Positions 46,336 through 53,875 of a stretch of DNA of 64,000 bases are shown piece by piece (position 1 is the first letter of the stretch; each line of letters begins with the position of its first letter). The notes below the pieces were generated by a model that did not search any database, was not told the origin of the DNA, and saw only the letters and a list, made by a program, of their open reading frames with translations. The translations under genes were made by a program, and so were the position numbers. The DNA is from Jonesia quinghaiensis DSM 15701 (GTDB lineage: Bacteria > Actinomycetota > Actinomycetes > Actinomycetales > Cellulomonadaceae): positions 62,001 to 126,000 of the forward strand of contig NZ_AUHN01000011.1 in NCBI RefSeq assembly GCF_000423205.1, given 5' to 3'.

Positions 46336-46399
46336 TTGACCCGCTTTTTGTAGTCCGCACTGTGAGTGTGGGGCTGCGTTCCGATGCGAAAGGACCATC

Positions 46400-47806
46400 A
46401 TGCCTCAGGATCGTTATACGTCATTTGTGAAGAGCGGGTTTGGGAAGAAGCTCGCGAAGAAACTTGGTTTACCGCAGCCGGTGCAGTTGCGCCGTCACAC
46501 CCCGGGTGCGCCTCCGGTCACTGGGCCGGTGTTGGTGCTGTCCGCTGGTGCGGGTAATGCGGCTGGTACTGGTGGCACGGGCAGCGCTGCGAGTGACGCC
46601 GACGCTGTTGCCGGGTTGCTGCTTAACGGGTTGGGCAGTGACGAAACCATTGATGTGCGGCGTTCCCCGCACACAGCAGAAGGTACCCGTTGGGGTGCCG
46701 TTATTGTGGTGACAACCCAGGCGGAACATCCGCGTGACTTATCCGATGCGATGCTTGCGTTGGGGGGCACGTTGCGTGCGCTGGCGAGTAGTGGCCGGGT
46801 GGTGTTTGTTTCCCGTGATGCGGCAGACGCATCGTCCCCTGCTCAGGCTGCAGTGCGCCAAGGCGTAGTGTCAGCGATGCGGTCCGTGGCTAAGGAACTG
46901 CGCAATGGCGCAACCGCAAACGCTTTAGTGTTGCGTGATGACGCAACGGTGACTGGTACTCCGGCGTTGGCGGCTTTGCGATTTTTGTTGTCTGCGAAGT
47001 CTGCGTTTGTTGATGGTCAACCGGTGACGATTAGTTCTGATACTGGGCACGTACCCCAGGATTGGGAGAAACCGCTGGCGGGTAAGGTCGCTGTTGTTAC
47101 TGGCGCCGCGCAGGGTATTGGGGCATCTATTGCTGCGACGTTAGCTCGTGATGGGGCGCGCGTGGTGGCTGTTGATGTGCCTGCTGCGGGTGAGTCATTG
47201 TCCAAGGTTGCTAACAAGATTTCTGGCACAGCCCTGCAGTTGGATATCACCTCCCCTGATGCCGGGAAGCGCATTATTGACCACGCGGTGGAACGTCATG
47301 GCGGGATCGATATTGTGATCCACAATGCCGGGATCACCCGTGACAAACTGCTTGCCAACATGGATAACGCCCGGTGGGATTCCGTCATTGACGTGAACAT
47401 TAGTGCGCAGCTAGCCATGAATGAACAGTTCTTGGCTTCTGACCGGTTTCGTGACGCGCCGCGCATCGTGTCGTTGGCGTCAACGTCTGGGATTGCGGGC
47501 AACCGTGGGCAAACCAACTACGGCGCCTCAAAAGGTGGAGTGATTGGGATGGTTGCAGCGAGCGCTCGTGCTCTCGCTGAGCACGGCGGAACCATTAACG
47601 CTGTAGCGCCCGGATTCATTGAAACGGCCATGACCACCAAGATCCCGCTCGCCACCCGAGAAGTAGCACGCCGGCTTAATGCGTTGCAGCAAGGTGGGCA
47701 ACCCGTCGATGTTGCGGAAACTATCGCTTTCCTTGCCTCCCCCGCAACGGGTGGAATCAATGGTGAAGTGGTGCGCGTGTGCGGGCAAAACATGGTGGGT
47801 GCCTAA
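46400..47806 (+). CDS. High-molecular-weight 3-oxoacyl reductase (FabG4-like)
   Basis: The 468-residue protein has a degenerate N-terminal flavodoxin-like domain (1-215) and a complete SDR domain with VVTGAAQGIGASIA, HNAGITRDK, a catalytic Ser in SLASTSG and YGASKGG. This two-domain build is that of mycobacterial FabG4, which reduces 3-oxoacyl-CoA with NADH. ATG 46400 is preceded by GAAAGGACC. Its stop TAA shares a base with the ATG of the next gene. Confidence 0.9.
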   Translation: MPQDRYTSFVKSGFGKKLAKKLGLPQPVQLRRHTPGAPPVTGPVLVLSAGAGNAAGTGGTGSAASDADAVAGLLLNGLGSDETIDVRRSPHTAEGTRWGAVIVVTTQAEHPRDLSDAMLALGGTLRALASSGRVVFVSRDAADASSPAQAAVRQGVVSAMRSVAKELRNGATANALVLRDDATVTGTPALAALRFLLSAKSAFVDGQPVTISSDTGHVPQDWEKPLAGKVAVVTGAAQGIGASIAATLARDGARVVAVDVPAAGESLSKVANKISGTALQLDITSPDAGKRIIDHAVERHGGIDIVIHNAGITRDKLLANMDNARWDSVIDVNISAQLAMNEQFLASDRFRDAPRIVSLASTSGIAGNRGQTNYGASKGGVIGMVAASARALAEHGGTINAVAPGFIETAMTTKIPLATREVARRLNALQQGGQPVDVAETIAFLASPATGGINGEVVRVCGQNMVGA

Positions 47807-48762
47807 TGACTTTGCCTCCTATTGACCGCCCTGGGACTGTGCGTGAACTTGACCGCGTCCCGTCGTTAATGGCGCTCTACGCGAAAGCTCTGACGCCTGA
47901 CCCGGCGGATGTGGCCCGGTTGGGTGCCCGGATTCTTCCCGATGCGCTGCGCCCGAAGCAGCGCACCGCCACTATCGATGACAGGCATCGGTCCCTCCCC
48001 GATGTTGCCCTAAAAGTGCGCGGTGTTACCGCGAACCCTCAAGGGCTCCGCGAATACCAAAACCTCCTAGGTTTCCCCCGCACAGAGGACTTGCCAGCAG
48101 GATATGTGCACGTGTTGGCGTTTCCGGTGGCGATGGCGGTCATGGCTGCACCTGACTTCCCTTTGCCGTTGGCTGGGATGGTGCACCTAGAGAATCGTGT
48201 TGACGTGGACCGGACCCTCACCGTTGGGGAAACCTTCACTGTCACCGCGTGGGCGAGCAATCTCAGCGGCCACCTCAAGGGCACGCGCGTTGACCTTATT
48301 GTTGAGGTGAGTGACCCCGAAGGTGTTGTGTGGCGGGGAGTTTCCACGTACCTTGCCAAAGGCACTTACACCCACGGGCGTGGCAATGATACTGGCGCTG
48401 CACGGGAGTTCACCCCACCCCTACCCACCGGATCCTGGTCACTCGGGGCAGGCATCGGGCGTGAATATGCGGCGGTCTCCGGGGACCGTAACCCCATCCA
48501 CTTGTCAGCGCTCACCGCTAAAGCATTTGGGTTTCCACGCGCTATCGCCCATGGCATGTACACCGCGGCACGCGCCCTGGCCGATGCCCGCCCCCTCCAC
48601 GGGGAGCGGTACAGCTGGACGGTGGAGTTCGCCAAACCGGTGCTCCTCCCTGAGAAGGTTGCCGTAGCAATCACGCCACACAATGCTGGTGGCGCATCGT
48701 ATGTGGGATGGAACTCTAAAACCGGGAAGCTGCACTTTTCCGGGGAGATCTCGCCGCTGTAG
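47806..48762 (+). CDS. MaoC-like (R)-specific enoyl-CoA hydratase (HtdX-like)
   Basis: The 318-residue protein has a double hot-dog layout. The second half carries the hydratase-2 motif YAAVSGDRNPIH followed by FGFPRAIAHGM, where the Asp and His are catalytic. It hydrates 2-enoyl-CoA to (R)-3-hydroxyacyl-CoA, the substrate of FabG4-type reductases. The start is ATG 47806, overlapping the previous stop by one base. It closes the thiolase-FabG4-HtdX operon and a strong terminator follows. Confidence 0.88.
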   Translation: MTLPPIDRPGTVRELDRVPSLMALYAKALTPDPADVARLGARILPDALRPKQRTATIDDRHRSLPDVALKVRGVTANPQGLREYQNLLGFPRTEDLPAGYVHVLAFPVAMAVMAAPDFPLPLAGMVHLENRVDVDRTLTVGETFTVTAWASNLSGHLKGTRVDLIVEVSDPEGVVWRGVSTYLAKGTYTHGRGNDTGAAREFTPPLPTGSWSLGAGIGREYAAVSGDRNPIHLSALTAKAFGFPRAIAHGMYTAARALADARPLHGERYSWTVEFAKPVLLPEKVAVAITPHNAGGASYVGWNSKTGKLHFSGEISPL

Positions 48763-48800
48763 TACCGCGCTTGAGCGCGTGGTGAACTGATTGACGCACA

Positions 48801-48831
48801 AAGGCCCGCCCCCTGCAGTGGGGCGGGCCTT
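48801..48831. terminator. Terminator after the lipid operon
   Basis: Perfect 12-base arms AAGGCCCGCCCC (48801-48812) and GGGGCGGGCCTT (48820-48831) enclose a seven-base loop, 38 bp after the htdX-like stop. Confidence 0.88.
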
Positions 48832-48935
48832 CGTCGCCTTATGGCGAGCGCGTCGCGAGTTGGTTCAGGCGGTTACCCCGTCGGGTGACAGCGGCACTGA
48901 ACACTTCGATGAGAACGCTGCATTGTCTGTTCCGA

Positions 48936-48986
48936 TTATGCGAAACGCACCTCGGAGACGCGCTGCGGTTCGATTGTGCGAACCAA
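48936..48986 (-). CDS. Possible 16-residue peptide with near-consensus ribosome-binding site
   Basis: AAAGGAGGT (48993-49001 on the minus strand) lies seven bases before TTG 48986. The frame encodes MVRTIEPQRVSEVRFA and ends at TAA. The first codons lie in an inverted repeat GGTTCG-CACAAT-CGAACC. Such a strong site in an otherwise empty region suggests a real small ORF or a leader peptide, but no larger gene follows on the minus strand before the terminator at 48801-48831. An ATT start one base earlier would give a different frame of 40 codons. Confidence 0.3.
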   Translation of the reverse strand: MVRTIEPQRVSEVRFA

Positions 48987-49159
48987 TTCGGCACCTCCTT
49001 TCTTTGATCTGTGGCTAACCAGCTACCCCACTGTTGGGGATTCACTAGGTCGCCCTGACAAGATGAGCGTAAAACGGTGGTGTTCGGCTCGTCCAGTCTT
49101 TTATTGCATGTTTTTTGTTGGATTGTTTTTTGCCTGATGACGGCTTTATTAACATGCAC

Positions 49160-49204
49160 GGATGCCCGGGTGCTGACTCTTTAAGCCAGCCCTCCCGGGC
49201 ATCC
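49160..49204. terminator. Stem-loop downstream of the small-peptide genes
   Basis: Perfect 11-base arms GGATGCCCGGG (49160-49170) and CCCGGGCATCC (49194-49204) enclose a 23-base loop. It lies 26 bp past the stop of the 51-residue gene on the minus strand, a fitting terminator position, although no T-run follows at once. Confidence 0.55.
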
Positions 49205-49230
49205 GTATGGTGCAACGGCTTTCGCGTTCA

Positions 49231-49386
49231 CTACACGCGGCCGATGCCTCCCATCACAGCGTAGGACCAAGCAGCTTGGTGCGCTTCGCGGTCTTTGATG
49301 GCTGAGTCGATGGGTGAGTTGTCTACAGTTTGTGATTGACGTTTTCGCTGTTCATCGGGCACTTTTGTGCCGCGGTTGTAGATCAT
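49231..49386 (-). CDS. Hypothetical 51-residue protein
   Basis: ATG 49386 follows CAGGAGCCAAC. The peptide MIYNRGTKVPDEQRKRQSQT continues to a helical end containing DREAHQAAWSYAVMGGIGRV. It is soluble, basic in the middle, and hydrophobic only at the tail. No family is recognised. It lies 74 bp downstream of the 29-residue gene on the same strand and is followed by a stem-loop, so the two probably form a mini-operon. Confidence 0.5.
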   Translation of the reverse strand: MIYNRGTKVPDEQRKRQSQTVDNSPIDSAIKDREAHQAAWSYAVMGGIGRV

Positions 49387-49460
49387 GTTGGCTCCTGGGT
49401 GGCTGCGTAAATGTGCTGGGTGAACAAGTGCCGCTGATGCCACTGGCCACTCGAGGGGTG

Positions 49461-49550
49461 TTACCGGTTGCCTCGGGTGTTGGTTCGCCTGCGCAGTGGC
49501 ACGACGGTGCGGGGCGTTGTCCCGCGGCGCGGGTCAATGTGCTTAGCCAT
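49461..49550 (-). CDS. Hypothetical 29-residue basic peptide
   Basis: ATG 49550 follows GAGAGAAAGGCG and the frame ends at TAA 49463-49461. The peptide starts MAKHIDPRRGTTPR and has ten Arg or Lys in 29 residues. It has no membrane segment. It may bind nucleic acid or the ribosome, or act as a short regulator of the downstream 51-residue gene. The ribosome-binding site and the shared strand with its neighbour are the only support. Confidence 0.4.
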   Translation of the reverse strand: MAKHIDPRRGTTPRTVVPLRRRTNTRGNR

Positions 49551-49613
49551 GAATGCGCCTTTCTCTCGTCGTGATGGGTGTGTTGTGCGCGCAGTTTCAC
49601 TGTAGGCAGAAGA

Positions 49614-49628
49614 TAGAGCGATGCTCTA
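49614..49628. promoter_or_regulatory. Palindrome upstream of the small-peptide genes
   Basis: TAGAGC-GAT-GCTCTA is a perfect inverted repeat 64 bp upstream of the 29-residue gene, in a locally A+T-rich stretch (49611-49650) where its promoter would lie. The gap 49551-49743 otherwise holds no gene. Confidence 0.4.
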
Positions 49629-49743
49629 CTTATTTATTGCAGGAATGTAAACGTTCACCCAGAAGTTGTTTCGTTGTATTTTCGTAGTCCCGCTCGCGCA
49701 TACCAACATGCGTGACGTTGCACAGGGCATTTATGGTGGTGTG

Positions 49744-50310
49744 ATGTCACCTTCACCAGCATTGTCATTGGGTTCCGTCGAGTGGGTACCTGCGTTGGAG
49801 CACACCAACCTGCTCGGTGTTCCGGTTGCCCGTCAATTAACCGAGTGGGCTCGTGAGTTTCCCGAGCTTGTTGCGCACGTGTGGGTGGGTGCCATTGATC
49901 CTGACCTGTCTGACACCGCCACCATGTCGCAGCGGTACGGCATTGATCTCCACGCATCGGTGAACTGTGTTTTAGTGGCTGGTAAACGCGAAGGCGTGGA
50001 ACGTCATGCGGCTGTTGGGGTGCGCGCAACAACGCGCGCTGACATTAACGGAACTGTTCGCACCATGCTGAACGTACGCAAAGCATCGTTTGTGCCTGTA
50101 GAACGGGCTGTCACAGAATCAGAGATGGAATACGGCGGCATCACCCCCATTGGTCTACCCACACAGTGGCGTTTTGTTGTGGATGAGTCAGTGAACTTAA
50201 GTGACTTCGTGGTCATTGGGTCAGGGATCCGCGCCTCAAAAATCGCGCTGCCTGGGAATGTGCTGGTAGAACTCACCGGCGCACAAACCATCCCCGGCCT
50301 TGGCGCATAA
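49744..50310 (+). CDS. YbaK/EbsC-type aminoacyl-tRNA deacylase domain protein
   Basis: The 188-residue protein from ATG 49744 (MSPSPALS), with GGTGG upstream, has the YbaK/ProX fold markers. These are a central VNCVLVAGKREG strand-turn, KASFVPVERAVT and the C-terminal GGITPIGLP with VIGSGIRASKIALPG. Such proteins hydrolyse mis-acylated tRNAs (for example Cys- or Ala-tRNA-Pro). The substrate is not predictable here. It stands alone, convergent with the flavoprotein gene. Confidence 0.8.
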   Translation: MSPSPALSLGSVEWVPALEHTNLLGVPVARQLTEWAREFPELVAHVWVGAIDPDLSDTATMSQRYGIDLHASVNCVLVAGKREGVERHAAVGVRATTRADINGTVRTMLNVRKASFVPVERAVTESEMEYGGITPIGLPTQWRFVVDESVNLSDFVVIGSGIRASKIALPGNVLVELTGAQTIPGLGA

Positions 50311-50320
50311 CCTCACGCCA

Positions 50321-51454
50321 CTAGCCTGCCCGTACGCCCACCCTTTGCTCGCTGACGTAACGCCAGGCGGCAACTGCCGCGTGGCGGCCGGTACGGGTCG
50401 CACCAATCGTTGACGCACCGGCACCATACCCCGCCAAAAAGACCCGAGCATCGTCAAACACAATGGCACCGTCCGTGCGAATACCACCATGTTCGGTGCG
50501 TAACCCAAGGGGAGCAAGGTGGCGGATCGCTGGGCGGAACCCTGTTGCCCACAACACAACATCCACGTCCACTGCTCCGCCTTCCCAGGCCGGCATGAGT
50601 TCGCCAGCGTACTGAGGGGTTACCCCCGCGAACACGACACCTTTGTCGGTGAGTCGCGCCAGCGGACCTTTCGACACAAGAATCCCCTCATCAATGCCCT
50701 GCTGGTAGGCGGGAGTCAACGGCAACCCTGTGGTCGCCACCACCGGCAGAGTCGGTAAACCCGCCTCCGTGCGGGTGCGCACCGCTCGTTCAACATCCCG
50801 GCCCCACTCACGGTCAAAGTCACGTTCCCCAAAAACTGGGGCACGCCGGGTAGACCACATCGTGTGTGCACCAGCCTGCGCAAGCGGCAACAAAAACTGC
50901 ACAGCGCTTGCCCCGCCACCCACAACCACGACGCGCTGACCAGAGAAATCTGACGCATCGGTGTACTCGCGGGTGTGGAGTTGCCGCCCCTTAAACGATG
51001 CGCCGCCAGGGTAGTACGGCCAATACGGCTGATCCCAGGTGCCCGTCGCGTTGATGATGGTGCGCGTCTGATCGGTGCGTTGCTCACCGGTTTCCCGGTG
51101 CCGCGAGGTGACGTTAAGGTGCGGGCCATCGTGGGGGTCAGTTACAGCGGTGACTTCCCACGGCCGGTGCACAGACAGCGCGAACTGGTCCTCATAGGCG
51201 CCGTAGTAACGGCTCACCACAGACGATGCTGGTTCAGTTGGGTCCGCAGGTTCCTGCGGGAAACCCGGCAGATCATGGATACCGTGGGCAGTACCCAACG
51301 TCAGCGACGGCCAACGGTGGCGCCATGCCCCACCTGGCCCCGGGTTCGCATCGAGAACGATGAACTGCTGACCGGCAATCAACCCTTTGCGTTGCAGATG
51401 CCACGCGGCAGCAAGACCAGCCTGCCCCGCACCAATCACGATGACGTCCAACAT
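50321..51454 (-). CDS. FAD/NAD(P)-dependent flavoprotein monooxygenase-like protein
   Basis: The 377-residue protein from ATG 51454 (MLDVIVIG) begins GAGQAGLAAAWHL. It has a second dinucleotide site VVVGGGASAVQFLLP and a late GYGAGASTIGATR segment. It resembles CzcO-type and flavin-containing monooxygenase proteins, which oxygenate or reduce small molecules with NADPH. Substrate unknown. A GGGGCTC ribosome-binding site precedes the ATG. It ends 11 bp from the convergent deacylase gene. Confidence 0.8.
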   Translation of the reverse strand: MLDVIVIGAGQAGLAAAWHLQRKGLIAGQQFIVLDANPGPGGAWRHRWPSLTLGTAHGIHDLPGFPQEPADPTEPASSVVSRYYGAYEDQFALSVHRPWEVTAVTDPHDGPHLNVTSRHRETGEQRTDQTRTIINATGTWDQPYWPYYPGGASFKGRQLHTREYTDASDFSGQRVVVVGGGASAVQFLLPLAQAGAHTMWSTRRAPVFGERDFDREWGRDVERAVRTRTEAGLPTLPVVATTGLPLTPAYQQGIDEGILVSKGPLARLTDKGVVFAGVTPQYAGELMPAWEGGAVDVDVVLWATGFRPAIRHLAPLGLRTEHGGIRTDGAIVFDDARVFLAGYGAGASTIGATRTGRHAAVAAWRYVSEQRVGVRAG

Positions 51455-51554
51455 GCGCCGAGCCCCTGTTCTGATGAGTGAACCACTACTGGGAGAAGCA
51501 CTCAACCCGACGGGACTATTCCCGCTGGACCGCTACCGGCCCACCCACATCATT

Positions 51555-51641
51555 CCCCGCATGCGCCGAGATCCTAGATCTCGGCGTGAGATCCGCGCAC
51601 ACGGCAAGGATCTCGAACCGAAAGCTAGGATCTCGGATGCG
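51555..51641. repeat. 87-bp perfect direct repeat, copy 1
   Basis: It is identical base for base to 52204-52290. Each copy can fold: CGCAT and CCGAGATCCTAG near the left end pair with CTAGGATCTCGG and ATGCG at the right end, with a three-base bulge. An inner stem GAGATCC/GGATCTC is also possible, as is an alternative hairpin GCCGAGATC-CTA-GATCTCGGC. Copy 1 lies 33 bp after the VanZ stop. Similarity of the purine-rich flanks continues loosely for about 30 bp. Confidence 0.95.
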
Positions 51642-51674
51642 TATAGGGAGGGGAGGACGCTCAAAGGCCGGTAA

Positions 51675-52166
51675 CTAGGCGGCGATAGGTATGTCCACGC
51701 GTCTGAATGCCAAACGAGTAAAGACCACATACAGTCCGACCCCGCCAGCCGCATTAAAGATCAGATCATCAATATCAGACACCCTGCCTGTATTGAGAAG
51801 CGCTTGAAGGACCTCTATCACAAGAGAGACAGAGGTAATTACTATCGCACTGAGAAATATTCTCGGCTTGTTCATCCAGCTCAAAATAAGAATCAAAGCA
51901 ACTGGCGCAAGTAAAAAGAAGTTAGCGATGATTACTGGTAGTTGTTGACCAGGCGCAACAGTGAGCGTTTCGAAGGTACGAACAAGCGGAATGAGGTTCA
52001 CCCTATACCGTTCCTCCGTGTGGTTCACACCATCCAAACATGCAAGATAGAGGAACGCAGCGGTGAGCAAAAACAGCAACACCAGAAGACTAATTCTTAG
52101 AATAGCCGGGCGAGAATCCCAGGCAAAAACAATTTTTGGGTGTCGTTTGTAAATACGATCTGTCAT
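51675..52166 (-). CDS. VanZ-like membrane protein in a repeat-flanked A+T-rich unit
   Basis: The 163-residue protein has four to five hydrophobic segments. VanZ features are RVNLIPLVRTF, an N-x-x-LLAPVAL turn, SLVIEVLQALLNTGR and SDIDDLIFNAAGG. VanZ proteins are linked to low-level teicoplanin resistance or to cell-envelope phospholipid roles, but most members have unknown roles. The gene is A+T-rich: 51841-51900 holds 23 G+C of 60. It sits alone between the 87-bp repeats, which points to acquisition. ATG 52166 has only a weak ribosome-binding site. Confidence 0.85.
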   Translation of the reverse strand: MTDRIYKRHPKIVFAWDSRPAILRISLLVLLFLLTAAFLYLACLDGVNHTEERYRVNLIPLVRTFETLTVAPGQQLPVIIANFFLLAPVALILILSWMNKPRIFLSAIVITSVSLVIEVLQALLNTGRVSDIDDLIFNAAGGVGLYVVFTRLAFRRVDIPIAA

Positions 52167-52203
52167 TCCAATAACTTAAACCATCGACCACCTCCACCTA
52201 TGC

Positions 52204-52290
52204 CCCCGCATGCGCCGAGATCCTAGATCTCGGCGTGAGATCCGCGCACACGGCAAGGATCTCGAACCGAAAGCTAGGATCTCGGATGCG
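52204..52290. repeat. 87-bp perfect direct repeat, copy 2
   Basis: Identical to 51555-51641, 649 bp away, and located 37 bp upstream of the VanZ start. The same hairpins apply: arms at 52207-52211 with 52286-52290 and at 52215-52226 with 52274-52285. Confidence 0.95.
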
Positions 52291-52386
52291 AATGAGGGTA
52301 GGAGGTCGGCTAAAACGTAGGTGGTAGTGAAAAGTGGGCGGGCAGGAGCGCCGAGTCGTGAAAAACGGCTAGCGCAGATGCTGGGA

Positions 52387-52998
52387 TTAAAGCCCGTACG
52401 CGTTATTACGCAGATGCACGGTCCGCAACGGGTCGATCCGTTCAAGCAGCCCAGCTTTTACGCCGCTCCACTCCGGGCGGAGCACCGAGAAACTCAGCGA
52501 ATCACAGCGCGTCCCATCGGGCGCTAACCGGAATCCGCGCAGCGTCCCTTCGAACTGGGCACCAAGACGGGTGATCGCTGAGATGGAACGGGCGTTGCGT
52601 GAATCAGCGCGCATCGCGATGCGGTACAGCCCCCACGTTTCGAAGGCGTACTGCATCAGCAAGTATTTACATGCTGGGTTCACGACTCGTCCCCACAGTG
52701 ACCGGGCGTAGAACGTTCGGCCAATCTCGGCTCGGTCCTGTTCACTGGCGATACCGGTGAATGCGGTGGACCCGACAACCTCGCCATTGACCGTGTCTAT
52801 CACGGCGAATGGCAGCACATCGGAGGCGCTCAGGGCATCTTCGATGTAGTTCGCCATGCCCACCTCACCGATGGGCGTAGGCGTGCTCATCCCGGCCCAC
52901 ATGTGTGGGTCGATGATGGCAGCAAGCGCACCGACGTGCGCTTGGGATAGGGGTTCCAATCGGAAGCCGAATCCCTCGAGGACAATGTCATGTTGCAC
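52387..52998 (-). CDS. GNAT-family N-acetyltransferase (RimJ/RimL-like)
   Basis: The 203-residue protein has the GNAT order: FRLEPLSQAHVGAL at the start, a central VVGSTAFTGI strand, acetyl-CoA-binding loop region SLWGRVVNPACKYLL, and the RimJ/L-type YRIAMRADSRNARSISAI with LGAQFEGTLRGF. It acetylates an amine of unknown identity. The start is GTG 52998. It lies beside the VanZ unit but has ordinary composition. Confidence 0.8.
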   Translation of the reverse strand: MQHDIVLEGFGFRLEPLSQAHVGALAAIIDPHMWAGMSTPTPIGEVGMANYIEDALSASDVLPFAVIDTVNGEVVGSTAFTGIASEQDRAEIGRTFYARSLWGRVVNPACKYLLMQYAFETWGLYRIAMRADSRNARSISAITRLGAQFEGTLRGFRLAPDGTRCDSLSFSVLRPEWSGVKAGLLERIDPLRTVHLRNNAYGL

Positions 52999-53267
52999 AG
53001 CGCAATTTGATCACAGGTTTGGTGGGTGTGAAAGTCCCAAATTCATGGCATGACCTCGCTTTTTTGTGATGTCACGAACAGTGGTGTCACGTGCGTGAAA
53101 CAGTGGGCTGCGTGGGGGTGTCCACGAGGTTACGACGTGCAGTTTTCCTGCGACTTTGCGGCTGTTTTTGTTCACAACTTCACCGTTTTTCACACCCGGG
53201 TGAAAGAGAGAATCACCACATGGTTCGCTCCCGGTGTGCGCGGCGCATACAGGCGTAGGATCGGCCC

Positions 53268-53867
53268 ATGATCAGTGGTGACATTTTTGTTGATGATGGC
53301 GGCTACATTGAGGGGCAGCATGTTGTTGATGCTGACTTCTCGGACGTTGATGGGGATGCGTTGCGTGTTCTGGATTCCACGTTCACGGGGTGTTCGTTTT
53401 CTGGTGCCACGTGGAACCGCGCCCACCTGTCTGATGCCACGTTCACTCGCTGCACCATGTTGGGTTGGACTTTGCATGATTCTGGGATGCAGGACGTCAC
53501 CTTTGAGGAGTGCCGCATCGGCGGGTTGACTGCGGCAGGGGCGGCGGTGCAGCGGGTGCGCATCATTGGCGGGAAGATTGACTTTTTGAACTTGCGGGAC
53601 GCAAAGTTACGTAATGTCACCTTTGATGGGTGTGTCATTGGTGAGCTTGATTGCACGGGTGCACAGCTGCGGGATGTCACGTTCACTGACACACGTATTG
53701 GTTCGTTGGTGATGAAGGACGCCAAGTGCACAGCGGTCGATGTGCGTGGTGCGCAACTTGCTGCGGTCACCAACTATGAGGGGTTGCGTGGGGCGACGAT
53801 GCGCCTTGACCAGTTCATTGACCTTGCGCCGGAACTTGCTCGTGTTTTAGGTATTACCTTGGCGTAG
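53268..53867 (+). CDS. Pentapeptide-repeat-like protein
   Basis: The 199-residue protein consists of repeated five-residue turns such as DSTFTGCSFSGA, DATFTRCTML, DVTFEECRIGG and NVTFDGCVIGE, which build a right-handed beta-helix. The N-terminal 20 residues and C-terminal 30 cap it. Such proteins can mimic DNA (Qnr/MfpA) or act as scaffolds. The regular Phe/Leu core is weaker than in MfpA. No membrane segment. Alone on the plus strand. Confidence 0.8.
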   Translation: MISGDIFVDDGGYIEGQHVVDADFSDVDGDALRVLDSTFTGCSFSGATWNRAHLSDATFTRCTMLGWTLHDSGMQDVTFEECRIGGLTAAGAAVQRVRIIGGKIDFLNLRDAKLRNVTFDGCVIGELDCTGAQLRDVTFTDTRIGSLVMKDAKCTAVDVRGAQLAAVTNYEGLRGATMRLDQFIDLAPELARVLGITLA

Positions 53868-53875
53868 CGCAGCAT

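Larger units (their letters stand above)
48832..49230. other. 399-bp gene-poor region with one mini-ORF and palindromes
   Basis: No ordinary gene is supported. It contains a 16-codon minus-strand ORF with a near-perfect ribosome-binding site (48936-48986), two 12-base direct repeats (CGATTATGCGAA at 48933, CGATTGTGCGAA at 48971), a T-rich stretch near 49095-49130 and a stem-loop at 49160-49204. A small RNA on the minus strand is possible. Confidence 0.45.

Noticed and set aside
48839-49159. 106-codon minus-strand frame in the gap after the lipid operon
   Set aside because: Codon use is irregular and no ribosome-binding site precedes it. The strong site in the region points to a different, shorter frame.
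51555-52290. VanZ unit as a classical integron cassette
   Set aside because: No GTTRRRY/RYYYAAC core pair could be found in the 87-bp repeat and no integrase is present, so only the layout is similar.
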